In this document: positions 21,540 to 30,239 of the stretch, piece by piece
Layout: the number at the start of each line of letters is the position of its first letter
Position numbering within the stretch: the first letter of the stretch is position 1
NCBI RefSeq assembly: GCF_014858005.1
Contig: NZ_JACYOT010000019.1
Coordinates: 35,522-99,521 of the forward strand
Origin: Propioniciclava soli
GTDB lineage: Bacteria > Actinomycetota > Actinomycetes > Propionibacteriales > Propionibacteriaceae
Direction of reading: 5' to 3'
Length of the DNA stretch: 64,000 nt
Notes under the pieces: model-generated
Told to the model about the DNA's origin: nothing
The model's database searches: none
What the model saw: the letters and a program-made list of their open reading frames with translations, nothing else
Made by a program: the position numbers and the translations under genes

Positions 21540-22093
21540 CGCAGGAGACCCTTCTGCTCGATGGTGGCCGGCGCGACGAGCGCGAGCTCCTCGAGATCCT
21601 CCAACACCTTGGCCCGGTGCTTGCCCATCGGGTCGTTGAGCACGATCTGGCGCAACTTGAACATGCCGTCGATCAGCATGTCGGGCCGCGGCGGGCAGCC
21701 GGGCACGTAGATGTCCACCGGCACGATGTGGTCGCCGCCCTGCACCACGGCGTAGTTGTTGAACATGCCACCCGAGCTGGCGCAGACCCCCATGGCCATG
21801 ACCCACTTGGGGTTGGGCATCTGGTCGTACACCTGCCGCAGGACGGGCGCCATCTTCTGGCTCACCCGGCCCGAGATGATCATCAGGTCGGCCTGGCGCG
21901 GCGACGCGCGGAACACCTCCTGGCCCCAGCGCCCGGCGTCGAAGCGCGGCGCGCCGTAGGTCATCATCTCGATGGCGCAGCAGGCCAGGCCGAACGTGGC
22001 CGGCCAGAACGACGTGCGGCGCATCCAGCCCGCGACGGCCTCGACCGTGGTGGTCAGCACGCCCTCTTCGGGAAGCGCGTCCTCGATACCCAT
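21536..22093 (-). CDS. nuoB: NADH-quinone oxidoreductase subunit B
   Basis: 185-residue subunit carrying cluster N2, the last electron carrier before menaquinone. The ligands are the paired cysteines in [10 protein letters not shown], Cys in [11 protein letters not shown] and Cys in [16 protein letters not shown] lies about nine bases before the ATG at 22093. Confidence 0.98.
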   Translation of the reverse strand: MGIEDALPEEGVLTTTVEAVAGWMRRTSFWPATFGLACCAIEMMTYGAPRFDAGRWGQEVFRASPRQADLMIISGRVSQKMAPVLRQVYDQMPNPKWVMAMGVCASSGGMFNNYAVVQGGDHIVPVDIYVPGCPPRPDMLIDGMFKLRQIVLNDPMGKHRAKVLEDLEELALVAPATIEQKGLLR

Positions 22094-22119
22094 AGTTGTC
22101 CGTTTCCTCTCAGGCGCCT

Positions 22120-22479
22120 TCAGTCCCACTCCATGCCGCCGCGCCGGTACTCGTAGTAGTACGCGATGCAGAGCAGGAGGAGGAAGACGATCATGGTCAG
22201 GATCGTGAACATGCTCAGTTGATCGAACGCGACCGCCCATGGGTAGAGGAAGGCGATCTCGATGTCGAACACCAGGAACATCATCGCGGTGATGTAGTAC
22301 TTGACCGGGAAGCGGCCACCGCCGGCCGCCTTGGGCGTCGGGTCGATGCCGCACTCGTACGGCATGTACTTGCTCTTGTTGTAGCGCTTGGGGCCCACCA
22401 CGAGGGAGAGCAGGATCATCACGCCGAGCAGGGCTGCCGAGAAGAACAGCACCCCGAGAATCGGAATGTAGGGGCTCAT
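22120..22479 (-). CDS. nuoA: NADH-quinone oxidoreductase subunit A
   Basis: 119-residue three-helix membrane subunit; [10 protein letters not shown] and [22 protein letters not shown] (key part [14 protein letters not shown]) are the standard motifs, with the quinone-loop cysteine present. It begins the nuo block and lies 28 nt downstream of the flavoprotein reductase gene, with GGAAGGGA before its ATG. Confidence 0.98.
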   Translation of the reverse strand: MSPYIPILGVLFFSAALLGVMILLSLVVGPKRYNKSKYMPYECGIDPTPKAAGGGRFPVKYYITAMMFLVFDIEIAFLYPWAVAFDQLSMFTILTMIVFLLLLCIAYYYEYRRGGMEWD

Positions 22480-22507
22480 GACAGCGGGTGTCCCTTCCGG
22501 TCGACGT

Positions 22508-23803
22508 TCATGCGGACGGCGCCATTCTCGACAGTGACGTGAGCATCTTGTCCATCCAGTCCCCGTCGTCGGTGTCGTACAGGTGGGCCAGCATCTTCAT
22601 CGTGAACTTCATCAACGTGGGTCTGGGCAAACCGTATCGCGTGCACAGGGCCATCACCTCGGGACGCTCGATGAGGGAAACAAACACCTGCCCGAGGCGG
22701 TAGTAGCCGCCCCACTCGGCCGACAGGCGCGACGCGTAGCCCTCCAGCGCGCGCTCGGCCGCAGGCGTGCCGAAGCCGCGGCTGCGGGCGTCCGCCACGG
22801 CGTCGGCCGCCATCTCGGCGGCCTCCATCGCGTAGGGGATCCCCTCGCCGTTGAACGGGCTCACCATGCCGCCGGAATCCCCGACGAGCAGGAGGCCGCG
22901 CCCGTAGGCCGGCTTGCGGTTGAAGCTCATGGGTAGCGCCGCGGAGCCCACGCCGCCGATCTGGTTCTCGGGCGTGAAGCCCCACTCCGGCGGGGTGTTG
23001 CGGACCCACGTGTTCAGCAGGTCGCGGAAGTTGACCTTCTGGCTGGACGCCGTGCTGCTCACGGTGCCCATGCCCACGTTCACCGTGCCGTCGCCCAGGG
23101 CGAACACCCAGCCGTAACCGGGCAACAGGTGGGAGCGGCCGGGCTCGCCGTCCCACAACTGCAGGTGGCTCTCCATCCACGCGTCGTGCGTGCGGGCCTC
23201 GCTGCGGTAGTAGGTGCGCACCGCGACGCCCATCGGGCGCTTGCGGTTCTTTTCCAGCCCCATCCCGAGGGCCAGGCGGGAGGAGTTGCCGTCGCAGGCC
23301 AGCGTGACCGGCGCGCGGAACGTGCGGCCGTCCTTGGCCCGGACGCCGACGATGCGCTCCCCCGCCAGGATCGGCTCGCTCACCGTCGTGTCCTCGTACA
23401 GGTGGGCGCCGGCGTCGGTGGCGAGCCGGGCGAGCAGGTGGTCGAAGTCCGCGCGCGGACGGGTCAGCCCGTAGTTCGGGAACGACTCCAGCTCGGGCCA
23501 CGGGAAGTGGAAGGGCTCACGCCGCGCGCCGTAGGTGCGCAGGCCGACGTTGTGCTTCCAGCCCGCGGCCTCGCTCACGTCGACGCCGAGGCGGACGAGT
23601 TGCTTGGTGGCCCGCGGCGTCAGCCCGTCCCCGCACACCTTGTCGCGGGGGAAGCGTGCCTTCTCGAGCAGGGCCACGTCGAGACCCCGGCGGGCCAGCC
23701 ACGTGGCCGCGGTCGAGCCGGCGGGGCCGGCACCGACGACGATCACATCGGCCTCGACCGCATCCCCGGAGCGAACCGGTGCGGCGGAGTCCTCCTGCGT
23801 CAT
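22508..23803 (-). CDS. Geranylgeranyl reductase family flavoprotein, likely menaquinone side-chain reductase
   Basis: 431-residue FAD-dependent reductase. The Rossmann motif VIVVGAGPAGSTAATWLARRG is at the N-terminus (key GAGPAGS), CGDGLTPRA is the family's second motif, and LLVGDSGGMVSPFNGEGIPYA is the C-terminal FAD contact. In mycobacteria a relative (MenJ) saturates one isoprene unit of menaquinone; its place just before nuoA, with menG, menA and a polyprenyl synthase nearby, supports that role here by inference. I chose the ATG at 23803 because GGAGGG lies ten bases upstream; another ATG at 23836 is possible. Confidence 0.88.
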   Translation of the reverse strand: MTQEDSAAPVRSGDAVEADVIVVGAGPAGSTAATWLARRGLDVALLEKARFPRDKVCGDGLTPRATKQLVRLGVDVSEAAGWKHNVGLRTYGARREPFHFPWPELESFPNYGLTRPRADFDHLLARLATDAGAHLYEDTTVSEPILAGERIVGVRAKDGRTFRAPVTLACDGNSSRLALGMGLEKNRKRPMGVAVRTYYRSEARTHDAWMESHLQLWDGEPGRSHLLPGYGWVFALGDGTVNVGMGTVSSTASSQKVNFRDLLNTWVRNTPPEWGFTPENQIGGVGSAALPMSFNRKPAYGRGLLLVGDSGGMVSPFNGEGIPYAMEAAEMAADAVADARSRGFGTPAAERALEGYASRLSAEWGGYYRLGQVFVSLIERPEVMALCTRYGLPRPTLMKFTMKMLAHLYDTDDGDWMDKMLTSLSRMAPSA

Positions 23804-23849
23804 CGATCCGTCACCCTCCCACGCTCGCCCTGCCATCGGTCCGGGGGTC

Positions 23850-23855
23850 AGTCTA
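23850..23855 (-). promoter_or_regulatory. Candidate -10 box of the reductase-nuo operon
   Basis: TAGACT on the minus strand, about 46 bases before the chosen ATG, leaving a short leader with a Shine-Dalgarno sequence. No well-spaced -35 is seen. It is the only reasonable box in the 136-bp gap upstream of the roughly 19-kb operon. Confidence 0.35.
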
Positions 23856-23939
23856 GGCAGTTGGTCCGACAATCGCCATTTGCCCCTCCGGGCGGCATCG
23901 CGGCCTGTCACGCGGCCTTTTTGATCACCTGCGCGTTGG

Positions 23940-25742
23940 CTATTTCCGACGCGCCGTGGCCCGGCGCTGCCCCGCCGCCGTGGCCCCGGTGGGCCGGGGT
24001 CGGGGCGTGCTCCCGGCCGGCCCTCCGCCGGGGCGTGCCGCGGGCCGGGACGCCTTGCCCTTCGCCCGGTTGCGCTCCTCCTCGAGGGCGGCGCGCTGCT
24101 CGGCGGCCTCCTCGGTCATCTCCGCGGTGTTGATCCCGGCGGTGAGGAAGCCCGCCACCACGGCCGCCAGCGCCACCGCCCACACGGGCGCCACGCCGAG
24201 CAGGAGCGGGGCGGTCACGAGCGCCACCATGTCGAAGCCACGCAGCAGGTTGAAGATCAAGGTGGGCGGCACGGCGCCCGAGCTGGTGGCCAGCATGGGC
24301 ACCTGGAAGTCGACGGGGCGGGCCGTCTGCCACCGCATGGCCCCCAGCAACCCGGCCGCCGCCGTCGCGAGCGCCGCGAGGGACGCCTCCAGCGGTGCCC
24401 GGGCCACCCCGCCGAGGATGCCGGCCATCGAAGGCGTCACCAGCGCGCACCACACGGCCGCGAGCAGGGCAGGCACCACCGAGGTCGCGAGGCGGATCTG
24501 GCGGGTGGAGAACGGCAGCGTCCGGGCGAGCCCGCTGGTCCGCGACAGCACGCGCAGGGCGCCGAACAGCGGGATCAGCGCCACCATCAGCGCGATGGCG
24601 CCCAGCAGGGGGGAAGCCAGGCCGAGGCCGATGGCGTCCAGGGCGTACGGCACCAGGGCCGCTCCCAGCACGCCGAACAGCGGGCGGGGGAAGCGCGCGA
24701 GGCGCTGCACGTCGCGCCACACCAGGGCGAAGACCTCGGTGCCCCGGCCCCGGGTGGGGCGGACGTGCCCGCGGGCGGCCGCCTCGCGCTCGACCAAGAT
24801 GTCGCGGGCCAGGCCGAAGTCGAGGGCGAACATCGCGCCCTGCATGCTGCTCACCAGCGACCCGCCGCTGGTGAGCCGCGCCCGGGGAATGACGTCCAGC
24901 CGGCGGTGGGCCAGCGTTCCGCACCCCAGCGCCAACAGCGCACCGGCACCGGCCAGCACCCAGACCGCCGCGTCCGGCACCGCGAACCGGCCGGCGGCCA
25001 CCCAGCCCGCCGACACCGCCACCATCGCCGTGAGGGCGACCACGGCGCCGAGCGCCGCGACGGCCCGGACCAGGGCCAGCGGGCGCCGCCGGTCCCCCGA
25101 CTGCGCGGCGGCGGCCCACGCCATGAGCCCGGCGCAGGACAACCCGGTCGCGGCGGCGAAGGCCGCGACGAGGTGGCCGGGCTCCCCGGCGAGCGCCGCC
25201 ACGACGGCCTGCAGGGCGGCGGTGAGGAGCCCCGCCAGCACGATCACGCCCCACAACCGGGGCCGCAGCAGGCGGGCGCGTCCGATGGGGGCCTCCATGA
25301 GCCAGAACCCCTCGGCCGCCGAGGCGAGCACGGGGCCGAACAGGCGGGCGACGCCCAGGGTGAGGGCGCACAGCGCGAAGTACACCCCCCACGGGATCAG
25401 CGTGCGGCCGACCGCGCAGTCGGCCGTGGTGCAGGACGCCGCCGCGTGCTGGCTGCCGATGATCGCGTTCACGATCATGGCGCCCAGCAGCACGATGGTG
25501 AAGACGGCGAAGTAGGCATCGGAGAGGACCTGGCCGATCGTCCGCGTGGCCCTGCCGTGGCGCCAGTCCTTCATCAGGCCGTGCAGGGCGGCCTCGTCGA
25601 CCCACTCGGGCTCGGCGTCGGGCAGAAAGGCAAAGTTCCAGTCCCGGCCCGCGTGGTCGGCGACGGTCTCCTCCGGTTCGGTCGCCACCGGCGCTGCCTC
25701 GGCGACGGTGGACGCCGAGCGCTTGCGCTGCTTCTTGCTCAC
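23940..25742 (-). CDS. DUF6297-like polytopic membrane protein, probable ABC permease
   Basis: 600-residue protein with a charged N-terminus, about 12 hydrophobic segments and a low-complexity, basic, Pro/Gly/Arg-rich C-terminal tail. I recognise it as resembling the actinobacterial DUF6297 family, whose function is not established. It overlaps the upstream ABC ATPase gene by four bases, so the pair probably forms an ABC transporter, with this as the transmembrane part; substrate and direction are unknown. A run of basic and glutamate residues follows the last helix and could form a short coiled coil. Confidence 0.75.
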   Translation of the reverse strand: MSKKQRKRSASTVAEAAPVATEPEETVADHAGRDWNFAFLPDAEPEWVDEAALHGLMKDWRHGRATRTIGQVLSDAYFAVFTIVLLGAMIVNAIIGSQHAAASCTTADCAVGRTLIPWGVYFALCALTLGVARLFGPVLASAAEGFWLMEAPIGRARLLRPRLWGVIVLAGLLTAALQAVVAALAGEPGHLVAAFAAATGLSCAGLMAWAAAAQSGDRRRPLALVRAVAALGAVVALTAMVAVSAGWVAAGRFAVPDAAVWVLAGAGALLALGCGTLAHRRLDVIPRARLTSGGSLVSSMQGAMFALDFGLARDILVEREAAARGHVRPTRGRGTEVFALVWRDVQRLARFPRPLFGVLGAALVPYALDAIGLGLASPLLGAIALMVALIPLFGALRVLSRTSGLARTLPFSTRQIRLATSVVPALLAAVWCALVTPSMAGILGGVARAPLEASLAALATAAAGLLGAMRWQTARPVDFQVPMLATSSGAVPPTLIFNLLRGFDMVALVTAPLLLGVAPVWAVALAAVVAGFLTAGINTAEMTEEAAEQRAALEEERNRAKGKASRPAARPGGGPAGSTPRPRPTGATAAGQRRATARRK

Positions 25743-26428
25743 GCGTCGGCCTCCCCCGCGCCCGGCGCCTCCGCGGCCACCCCGGCCGGCTCGGGGCCGA
25801 CGACGTGGATCCGGCGGGTGGCGACGGCGTCCACCAGGTGCGGCTCGTGGGAGGCCATGATGATCGCCAGGCCGCGCTTGCGCTCCTCGACGAGGCGGTC
25901 CGCCAGCCAGGCGACGCCCTCGACGTCGAGGCGCTGCTCGGGCTCGTCCAGCACCAGCAGTCGGCGTGGCCGCACGAACGCGGTCGCGAGGGCGAGGCGT
26001 CGGCGCTGGCCGGAGCTCAGCGTGCCGGGCAGCTGGCCGGACTGGGGCACGAGCTGCACCTCGGCGAGCACGGCGTCCACGTGGGCGTCCGGCTCCGGGA
26101 CGCCATGGGCGCGGGCCATGAGGTCGAGGTGTTCGACGACCGAGAGGTCGGGGAAGAAGTCGAGGTCGTCGATCACGGATGCCATGCCCCGGCGGATCTC
26201 CGGGTTCGTCTCGCTCATCCGGATGCCCTCGAACTCGACGCGCCCCGTGTCGGGCTTCTGGGCGCCGATCAGCATGCGCAGGATGGTAGACTTGCCCGCT
26301 CCGTTGCGGCCGGTCAACGCGACCGCGTCGCCCGCGTGCACGGTGAGGGAGAAGTCGGACACGATGGGGACCTCACCGAAGGTCTTGCTGATGCCGGACG
26401 CGGTGAGGACGACAGAACGGGACGCCAT
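25739..26428 (-). CDS. ABC transporter ATP-binding protein
   Basis: 229-residue nucleotide-binding domain. Walker A is GRNGAGKST, the signature is LSSGQRRRLALA, and Walker B is RRLLVLDEPEQRLD with the catalytic Glu, followed by the switch His in IIMASHEPHLV. It is translationally coupled to the membrane protein downstream. The ATG at 26428 has a GAGAAT box seven bases upstream and no evident ribosome binding site. Confidence 0.9.
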   Translation of the reverse strand: MASRSVVLTASGISKTFGEVPIVSDFSLTVHAGDAVALTGRNGAGKSTILRMLIGAQKPDTGRVEFEGIRMSETNPEIRRGMASVIDDLDFFPDLSVVEHLDLMARAHGVPEPDAHVDAVLAEVQLVPQSGQLPGTLSSGQRRRLALATAFVRPRRLLVLDEPEQRLDVEGVAWLADRLVEERKRGLAIIMASHEPHLVDAVATRRIHVVGPEPAGVAAEAPGAGEADA

Positions 26429-26497
26429 GGCGCCGATTCTCCCCCACCGCCCAACCCCGGTCCGACCCGGCGGGGCGGACGTGAGAAGATCGACGGC

Positions 26498-27199
26498 GTG
26501 GAGAAGTTCGATGCCCGGGCGACCCTGGCCAAGCGGCGCGCCGACGTGGCCGCCATGTTCGACGGGGTCGCGGGCCGCTACGACCTGATGAACGACCTGA
26601 TGACCGGGGGGTTGCAGCGCCTCTGGCGCACCGCGACGGTGCGCGCGCTGGATCCCCGGCCCGGCCAGGTGATCCTCGACCTGGCGGCGGGCACCGGCAC
26701 CTCGTCGCGTCCGCTCGCCGACGCCGGCGCCCTGGTCGTGCCCGCCGACCTGTCCTACCGCATGCTCGCCGAGGGCCGCCGGCGCCAGCCCGACCTCGGC
26801 TTCGTCAACGCCGACGCGCTGCAGCTGCCCTTCGCCGACGCCACGTTCGACGCCGTCACCATCAGCTACGGGCTGCGGAACGTGGAGGACACCCGCGCCG
26901 CCCTCGCCGAGATGCGGCGGGTCACCGCCCCCGGCGGCGTCGTCGTGATCAACGAGTTCTCCTCACCCACCCACCCGGCGTTCCGCACGGTCTACCGGGA
27001 GTGGATCGTCCGGGCCCTGCCCGCGCTCTCGGGGGTGTTCTCGTCCAACCCGCGCGCCTACGACTACCTCGCCGAGTCGATCCTCGGCTGGCCGGACCAG
27101 CCGGCGTTGGCCGCGCTCATGGCCGAGGCCGGCTGGCGTGACGTGGAGTGGAAAAACCTCTCGGGCGGCATCGTCGCCCTCCACCGGGCGGTGGCGTAG
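26498..27199 (+). CDS. menG: Demethylmenaquinone methyltransferase
   Basis: 233-residue class I SAM methyltransferase of the UbiE/MenG family, which methylates demethylmenaquinone in the last step of menaquinone synthesis. Motif I is LDLAAGTGTSS; FDGVAGRYDLMNDLMTGGLQRLWR and TISYGLRNVEDTRAAL are strongly family-specific (given here as FDGVAGRYDLMND and SYGLRNVED). The GTG at 26498 lies 69 nt from the divergent ABC ATPase. No ubiquinone genes are present, so MenG rather than UbiE is preferred. Confidence 0.95.
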   Translation: MEKFDARATLAKRRADVAAMFDGVAGRYDLMNDLMTGGLQRLWRTATVRALDPRPGQVILDLAAGTGTSSRPLADAGALVVPADLSYRMLAEGRRRQPDLGFVNADALQLPFADATFDAVTISYGLRNVEDTRAALAEMRRVTAPGGVVVINEFSSPTHPAFRTVYREWIVRALPALSGVFSSNPRAYDYLAESILGWPDQPALAALMAEAGWRDVEWKNLSGGIVALHRAVA

Positions 27200-27211
27200 G
27201 GAACACCGGCC

Positions 27212-28915
27212 GTGTCCTTCGTCCTCGACGCCTACGCGGCGCGCAGCTGCCCGCTCAAGACCGTCAACGCGTTCACGCCGTCGCTCGTGGCGCCCAGCAT
27301 CGCCCGGCCCGACCCGCCGTTCTTCCGCGACGCGGACGCGATCGAGGCCGACGTCGTGGCCCGGCTCCGAGCGGCGGACGTGCGCGTCCTCGACCTGCGC
27401 GCCACCCGCACCGCCTCGCGCGAGGAGGCGACCCGCTCATGCCTCGCCGCACTCGAGTCGGGGGCGGACGTGGTGATCGGCGGGCTGCTGCCCGCCGACG
27501 AGGCCGCGCACCGCACCGGGCGCCCGTCGCTGCTCGTGCGGGGCGAGGGCGGGTACCACCCGGTGCAGATCAAGTTCCACCGCGTGCTCGAGCGGGCGGA
27601 CGCCGACGCACCGCCGCTGGTGGTCTCGCGGCTGGCCGCGCCCGGCACACCGCTCGAGCTGCCGGGGCGGCGGTTCCGATGGGGGACGCGGCTCAAGGCG
27701 GCCCTGCAGGTCGCGCACCACTGGCGCCTGCTGGAGGCGGCCGGCCTCGCCGCGGACGAGCCGTGGGCGGGTGTCATCGGCATCGACCAGGTGAACACCG
27801 AGCCCGAGGGGATGCGGGCCGACGTGGCGCCCGTCATCACGTGGCTCGATCTCGCGGCGCGGTGCGTGCCGCCCAGCACCCGCAACGTGGAGGTGCCCGC
27901 CGAGGAACCGTTGATCTCCACCCTGGCCCGCTACGACGACGAGCACGCCTACCGCGTCCGGCTCGCCGAGGCGGCGCTGGCGTCCTCGGGGCAGACCACC
28001 CTGCTCACGCCGATCGTCTCCCCGGAGTGCCGCGGTTGCGTGTGGCAGCCCCACTGCCAGGCCCAGTTGGACGCCGACGACGTGTCGCTGCGGATCAACA
28101 AGGCCCCGCTGGACGTGCACGAGGTGCGGACGCTGCGCCGCCTCGGCATCACCACCGTGGGCGAACTGGCCACCGCCGACCTGCCGACGCTGCTCGAGGC
28201 GTACCTGCCCCGCGTCAGCCACCGCACCGGGGGCGAGGAGCGCCTGCGCCGCGCGCACCGCCGGGCCCAGATGATGGACGCCGGCGTCGAGCTGGAGCGC
28301 ACGAACGACGAGCCGCTCGACCTGCCGCGCCACGACCTCGAGATCGACATCGACATCGAGACCTCCGCCGACGACCGCGTGTACCTGTGGGGGTTCTGGG
28401 TGGACGACACCGCGGCCGGCGCCGGCCCGCGGTACGTGCACTTCAGCACCTTCGAGCCGCTCGACGACACCGGGGAGGCGGCCCTCGCGGCGTCCGCCTG
28501 GCGGTGGCTGCAGGAGCTGACCCAGGGTCGGGACGCGGCCGTGTACCACTACTCCGACTACGAGGTGTTGCGCATCGCGCGGCTCGCCGGCCGGGCCCCC
28601 GACGCGGCGTTGGGCGCCTGGGTGCGGGAGCTGACGGCGCAGCGCTTCGTGGACCTGTTCGCCGTCGTCCGCGAGCACTACCTCGGGGCGAACGGCCTGG
28701 GGCTCAAGGTGGTGGCGTCCGCGGTGACCGGGTTCGCCTGGCGTGACGAGGACCCGGGCGGCCTCAACAGCCAGAGCTGGCACGCCGACGCGGTCGGCCA
28801 CGAGGACGCCGACGTCCGTGCCCTGGCGCGCGTCCGCGTGTTGGAGTACAACGAGGACGACGTGCGCGCCACCTGGCACCTGCGCCGCTGGCTGCGCGCG
28901 CAGGACGGGGCCTGA
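27212..28915 (+). CDS. TM0106 family RecB-like nuclease with C-terminal DEDD exonuclease domain
   Basis: 567-residue two-domain protein. Residues 1-290 resemble a RecB/Cas4-type nuclease with an iron-sulfur staple: Cys13 plus Cys273-x2-Cys276-x5-Cys282. However, the usual acidic residues appear replaced (GRPSLLV where GRPD is common, and VQIK where an acidic residue-x-Lys is expected). The C-terminal half is an RNase-H-like DEDD domain: IDIDIETS, YHYSDYEV and YNEDDVRATW. The biological role of this family is not established; RNA or DNA processing are both possible. It starts 12 nt after menG on a GTG and is convergent with menA. Confidence 0.85.
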   Translation: MSFVLDAYAARSCPLKTVNAFTPSLVAPSIARPDPPFFRDADAIEADVVARLRAADVRVLDLRATRTASREEATRSCLAALESGADVVIGGLLPADEAAHRTGRPSLLVRGEGGYHPVQIKFHRVLERADADAPPLVVSRLAAPGTPLELPGRRFRWGTRLKAALQVAHHWRLLEAAGLAADEPWAGVIGIDQVNTEPEGMRADVAPVITWLDLAARCVPPSTRNVEVPAEEPLISTLARYDDEHAYRVRLAEAALASSGQTTLLTPIVSPECRGCVWQPHCQAQLDADDVSLRINKAPLDVHEVRTLRRLGITTVGELATADLPTLLEAYLPRVSHRTGGEERLRRAHRRAQMMDAGVELERTNDEPLDLPRHDLEIDIDIETSADDRVYLWGFWVDDTAAGAGPRYVHFSTFEPLDDTGEAALAASAWRWLQELTQGRDAAVYHYSDYEVLRIARLAGRAPDAALGAWVRELTAQRFVDLFAVVREHYLGANGLGLKVVASAVTGFAWRDEDPGGLNSQSWHADAVGHEDADVRALARVRVLEYNEDDVRATWHLRRWLRAQDGA

Positions 28916-28932
28916 GGGCGTCCGGCCCTCAG
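28912..28932. terminator. Palindrome shared by two convergent genes
   Basis: CTGAGGGC and GCCCTCAG form a perfect 8-bp stem around a 5-nt loop. The arms contain the stop codons of both the RecB-like gene (28913-28915) and menA (28929-28931, minus strand). It could act as a bidirectional terminator, though there is no T-tract. Confidence 0.5.
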
Positions 28933-29810
28933 AGGGCGCCGACCAGGCAGCCCAGCAGGACGCCGAGGGCGCCGGCCAGCTCGCCCAGCCCGGTGAGCTT
29001 GAGCACGCGGACCAACTCCGGCCCCACCGCTCCGAGGAGCACCAACCGCACCGGGCCGGCGAGCAGCACGACCATGACCAGCCCGAGCAACGCCCACCAG
29101 GTGCTCGTCGCCGCCACCTGGACGACCGCGAACACCCCGACGCCCACGAGGGCGACGTACAGCCAGCGCGTCCACCGCTCGCCGAGCCGGACGGCCAGGG
29201 TCCGCTTGCCGGCCACGGCGTCCCCGGCGCGGTCGCGCAGGTTGTTGGCCACCAGGATGGCCGACGCCAGCGCCCCGCAGGCCACACCGCCCCACACCGA
29301 GGCGGCGGGCACCTCGCCGAGCTGGACGTAGGTGGTGCCGCACGTGGCCACCAACCCGAAGAAGACGAAGACGAACAACTCGCCCAGCCCGGCGTAGCCG
29401 TAGGGGCGGCGTCCGCCGGTGTAGAACCAGGCGGCGAGGATGCACACCGCACCCACGGCCAGCAGCCACCAAGCGCTGGTGAGGACGACGAGGGCCAGCC
29501 CGGCGAGGGCGGCGACGCCGAAGCAGCCGAACGCCGCGGCCTTCACCACGGCCGCCGGGGCCGCGCCGGAGCCGACGAGACGCTGCGGGCCGACGCGGGC
29601 GTCGTCGGTGCCGCGCATGCCGTCGGAGTAGTCGTTGGCGAAGTTCACCCCCACCTGCAGCGCGAGGGCCACGACGAGGGCCAGCACCGCGTGCCCCGGA
29701 CGCCAACCCCCGGCCCACAACGCGACCGCCGATCCCACCACCACGGGGGCGACCGCCGCCGGCAAGGTGCGCAGCCGGGCTCCCTCCAGCCACTGTCCTG
29801 CCGTCGCCAT
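28929..29810 (-). CDS. menA: 1,4-dihydroxy-2-naphthoate polyprenyltransferase
   Basis: 293-residue UbiA-type membrane prenyltransferase that attaches the polyprenyl chain to DHNA, giving demethylmenaquinone. Both Asp-rich motifs are seen, NFANDYSDG near residue 60 and NNLRDRAGD in the second half, within about nine helices. GGAGG precedes the ATG at 29810 with normal spacing. The product is the substrate of MenG, encoded 2.6 kb away. Confidence 0.95.
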   Translation of the reverse strand: MATAGQWLEGARLRTLPAAVAPVVVGSAVALWAGGWRPGHAVLALVVALALQVGVNFANDYSDGMRGTDDARVGPQRLVGSGAAPAAVVKAAAFGCFGVAALAGLALVVLTSAWWLLAVGAVCILAAWFYTGGRRPYGYAGLGELFVFVFFGLVATCGTTYVQLGEVPAASVWGGVACGALASAILVANNLRDRAGDAVAGKRTLAVRLGERWTRWLYVALVGVGVFAVVQVAATSTWWALLGLVMVVLLAGPVRLVLLGAVGPELVRVLKLTGLGELAGALGVLLGCLVGAL

Positions 29811-29881
29811 GCACCGACCTCCCGCATCCTGCGTCGCTTGTCCGCCGCCCAGTGTCCCACGCCGCGCCTTGGGGGCAGGCC

Positions 29882-29887
29882 TAGAGT
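29882..29887 (+). promoter_or_regulatory. Candidate -10 box for leaderless PLDc_N gene
   Basis: TAGAGT followed by exactly six bases and then the GTG start at 29894. Confidence 0.45.
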
Positions 29888-29893
29888 GGGTGC

Positions 29894-30148
29894 GTGCCGC
29901 GCGTCCTGTTGGTTCTCCTCGTCGTGACCGTGACGGTCTACGCGTTGGTGGAGGCCTTCCAGTCCGACGCACGGGCCATCCGCCGGATGCCGCGCTGGCT
30001 GTGGGTGGCCGCCATCATCTGCCTCCCGGGTGTCGGTGCGGTCTGCTGGTTCCTGCTCGGACGCCCCGGCCCGGCGCTGCCGGGCGGCGCCCCGGGCCGT
30101 CCGCCGATCGCGCCCGACGACGACCCCGACTTCCTGCGCCGCCTCTGA
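29894..30148 (+). CDS. PLDc_N domain small membrane protein
   Basis: 84-residue protein with two hydrophobic helices (LLVLLVVTVTVYALVEAF, LWVAAIICLPGVGAVCWFLLG) separated by a basic loop, then a Pro/Gly-rich hydrophilic tail. This is the phospholipase D nuclease N-terminal (PLDc_N) two-helix motif found alone in many actinobacterial proteins; no catalytic HKD domain is present, and the function is unknown. It appears leaderless: TAGAGT plus six bases before the GTG, no Shine-Dalgarno. Confidence 0.8.
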   Translation: MPRVLLVLLVVTVTVYALVEAFQSDARAIRRMPRWLWVAAIICLPGVGAVCWFLLGRPGPALPGGAPGRPPIAPDDDPDFLRRL

Positions 30149-30185
30149 CGCCTCGGGCCGGCGCGCGTCACCTGCCCCCCAGCTG

Positions 30186-30239
30186 GCGTTTGGACCCGAG
30201 GAAATGGCGCCATGGCGCCATTTCCCCGGGTCCAAACGC
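30186..30239. repeat. 54-bp near-perfect palindrome
   Basis: Two 27-base arms meet with no loop at 30212/30213. The outer part reads GCGTTTGGACCC and the centre GGCGCCATGGCGCC. Only one pair is mismatched (30199 with 30226). It lies between the PLDc_N gene and the end of the response-regulator gene, whose stop codon touches its right edge (30240). It may serve as a bidirectional terminator or be a dispersed genomic palindrome; there is no T-tract on either side. Confidence 0.9.

Noticed and set aside
23887..23920. CGCGGCC direct repeat followed by a T5 run, looking like a terminator
   Set aside because: The two copies are direct, not inverted, so no stem forms.
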